A DNA stretch of 10,418 nucleotides from an uncultured Clostridia bacterium (GTDB taxonomy: Bacteria > Bacillota > Clostridia > Oscillospirales > Ruminococcaceae). The stretch spans positions 1 through 10,418 of the forward strand of contig CALXKG010000179.1 in assembly GCA_944388825.1 (NCBI GenBank). Direction: 5' to 3'. A program made the translations under genes and the position numbers. Below, in pieces: positions 9,170-10,418 of this stretch (the stretch's first letter is position 1; every line of letters starts with the position of its first letter). Under the pieces are notes generated by a model. The model saw only the letters and a list, made by a program, of their open reading frames with translations, had not been told where the DNA came from and searched no databases.

Positions 9170-10201
9170 ATGGGCAACCGGGCAAAGGAAGACGGGGCTT
9201 GCAAAGGGACGAGACGGCGGTGGGGCAGACTCCATTTTTCCCGACGGGCACAGCGGGCGGCGACGGTGCTGACCGGGCTGACGCTGACGGTCGGCTGCTG
9301 CCTCCTGGCCGAGCGGTACGCGGTGGGCGGGCCGGAGGCGGTCTGGACCGGCGCGGAACCGGCGGAGGGGATGGCGGTGCTGATCCTCGATTACCATCAG
9401 GTGCTGCCGACCGAGGAAGACCTGCAGAAGGCGCGGGAAGCGGGGGAGACGGGCATTTTGCTCGCCGACTTTAAAGAGGACCTCTCCTGGCTTACCGAAA
9501 TGGGGGCAAACTTTGTCCTCCCTTCCGACTTGAAACAGGCCGCCCAGGGGCTTTACGACCTGCCGGAGAAGGCGGTGCTGCTTTCCTTTGACGGCGGGTA
9601 CGAGAGTTTTTACACCGTCGTCTGGCCGCAGCTGCGGGAACAGGACGCCAAAGGGGCGGTCGGGGTGAGCGGGGCGGCGTGCGACTACTATTCCGGAAGC
9701 GTCGGGAAGGAGATCGCCACCTCCCGCCTCAGCTGGAACCAGCTCATCCAGATCGACCGGTCGGACGCGGCCGAGGTGGCCAGCATGGGCTACAGCCTGT
9801 CGGGGCAGGTGGAGGATTGGAAAAAGCCGGCGCCGCAGGGGCAGCTGGCGGGGCTGCTCCGCTTTTTCGGATTTGGCGGCGGGGAAAGGCTGGACGGGGA
9901 AGGGGTAAGCGCCTTCCGGACGGCGCTGCCGGACGATCTCGCCGCGATGGATGAAAAGCTGCGGGAAAACCTCTATCACGAGGCGGACGCCTATATCATC
10001 CCCGCCGGGTGCGAAGGGGCGGAGACCGACCGGATCCTGCAGGAGGCCGGGACGGCAGTTTCGTTTACCGAAGGGGCGGAGATCGAGGAGCTGGATTTCC
10101 CCTGGAACCTTATTTCCGGCCGGGAAAGCCTCTATGGCCTTATCCGCGTCAGCCGGGGGGAGGGGCGGAAGCTGTCGGAGGTCTTGGAGGGCGTGTTATG
10201 A
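9170..10201 (+). CDS. Membrane-anchored polysaccharide deacetylase-like protein, probably inactive
   Basis: The 343-residue product has a basic N-terminus (RRR at 15-17), one hydrophobic anchor at about 30-47 and an extracytoplasmic domain of the NodB/polysaccharide deacetylase (CE4) kind. The fold is marked by VLILDYHQVLP (D74, Y75, H76), then PEKAVLLSFDGGYESFYT and the LSW..L segment. Active enzymes have TFDDG, where the first Asp is the base and the second binds metal. Here D141 is kept but the metal Asp is Gly142. The usual SHTxxxH metal motif reads SMGYSLS (205-211), so both His are lost. The YPFG-like motif is PAG (278-280). Purifying loss of catalysis without frameshift suggests a structural or binding role, or early decay. 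The ATG at 9170 follows AAAGGGGAGGGG. It sits behind the gyrA terminator and appears monocistronic. Substrate and role are unknown. Confidence 0.78.
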   Translation: MGNRAKEDGACKGTRRRWGRLHFSRRAQRAATVLTGLTLTVGCCLLAERYAVGGPEAVWTGAEPAEGMAVLILDYHQVLPTEEDLQKAREAGETGILLADFKEDLSWLTEMGANFVLPSDLKQAAQGLYDLPEKAVLLSFDGGYESFYTVVWPQLREQDAKGAVGVSGAACDYYSGSVGKEIATSRLSWNQLIQIDRSDAAEVASMGYSLSGQVEDWKKPAPQGQLAGLLRFFGFGGGERLDGEGVSAFRTALPDDLAAMDEKLRENLYHEADAYIIPAGCEGAETDRILQEAGTAVSFTEGAEIEELDFPWNLISGRESLYGLIRVSRGEGRKLSEVLEGVL

Positions 10202-10240
10202 ATTGTTAAGTAAATAATACAACTTTTCGGAAGGCACGAA

Positions 10241-10412
10241 CCTCAGCCTCCCTCCCCGAGGGAGGTGGCGCGGATGCGCCGGAAGGAGTAAAAAAACAAG
10301 CGAAAGCTGTTTTTCTTTTAAAAGTTTGACTTGTTTGGTTATTCAGCTTTGCTGAATAACCTTACTCCTTCAGTCATCTTCGATGACAGCTCCCTCGGGG
10401 AGGGAGCCTTTG
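10241..10412. repeat. MITE-like element with structured terminal inverted repeats
   Basis: The left arm (10241-10291) and right arm (10362-10412) are imperfect inverted repeats of about 45-50 bases. Each arm contains two stem-loops. In the left arm these are CCTCCCTC/GAGGGAGG (10247-10265) and GGCGC/GCGCC (10267-10280). In the right arm they are GCTCCCTC/GAGGGAGC (10389-10407) and GTCATC/GATGAC (10373-10387). The shared inner border is GGAAGGAGTAA on the left and TTACTCCTTC on the right. The centre holds a perfect 11-bp hairpin, GGTTATTCAGC/GCTGAATAACC (10337-10361). There is no coding frame. The element resembles the dispersed palindromic repeats common in Faecalibacterium-like genomes, but that comes from memory of style, not a search. 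Its right limit is close to the window end and may extend further. Confidence 0.7.
10292..10319 (+). terminator. Terminator-like hairpin with GAAA loop
   Basis: AAAAACAAGC (10292-10301) pairs with GCTGTTTTT (10306-10314) around a GAAA tetraloop, with one bulged A, and TTTTCTTTT follows through the stem. The stem is AT-rich and only moderately stable, but it has the layout of an intrinsic terminator about 90 bases after the deacetylase-like gene. It lies inside the repeat element, so the element may supply the 3' end of that gene. Confidence 0.45.
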
Positions 10413-10418
10413 ACGTAG

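Noticed and set aside
9044..9979. 311-residue open frame on the - strand
   Set aside because: It is antisense to the deacetylase-like gene, whose sense frame has clear family motifs and a good ribosome binding site. The antisense product crosses the gyrA terminator and has no recognisable fold.
10326..10354. Possible promoter beginning TTGACT
   Set aside because: No -10 hexamer occurs at 16-18 bases. The expected position falls in the GGTTATTCAGC hairpin.

Overview
The window is a conserved chromosomal segment from a GC-rich Bacillota (Firmicutes), most likely a gut-type clostridium of the Oscillospiraceae/Ruminococcaceae kind. Three things point there. The gene order dnaN, S4-domain gene (yaaA/rlbA), recF, remB (DUF370), gyrB, gyrA is typical of that phylum. 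The proteins are Bacillota-like throughout. The intergenic spaces carry stem-loop-rich inverted repeats of a style I associate with these genomes. dnaA and oriC would be expected just left of base 1, but neither is in view. All genes are on the + strand.

Bases 1-2471 hold the replication and repair cluster: dnaN (sliding clamp), a 71-residue S4 RNA-binding protein overlapping it by 4 bases, and recF 5 bases further on. These are almost certainly co-transcribed. A 113-base spacer leads to remB (2585-2866), a small DNA-binding regulator. A spacer with overlapping alternative stem-loops (2887-2931) precedes gyrB (2979-5024).

The gyrB-gyrA pair is not contiguous. Between them lie about 450 non-coding bases with a compound inverted-repeat element (5111-5347), a strong leader hairpin (5399-5433), and a two-helix membrane protein with a YcxB-like C-terminal domain. 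gyrA (6398-8947) encodes a full-length A subunit with an acidic tail and ends at a clear intrinsic terminator (9055-9097).

The last gene (9170-10201) encodes a membrane-anchored protein of the polysaccharide deacetylase (NodB-like) fold. It lacks the Asp and both His of the metal site, so it is probably a pseudoenzyme. The window closes with a MITE-like element (10241-10412) whose two arms keep the same stem-loops with compensating sequence changes.

Most of the window is ordinary housekeeping DNA and I do not see a new defence or mobile system. The points most worth a second look are the degenerate deacetylase, the structured repeats, the alternative hairpins before gyrB, and the residues at quinolone-contact positions (Ala90 in GyrA, Trp492 in GyrB).
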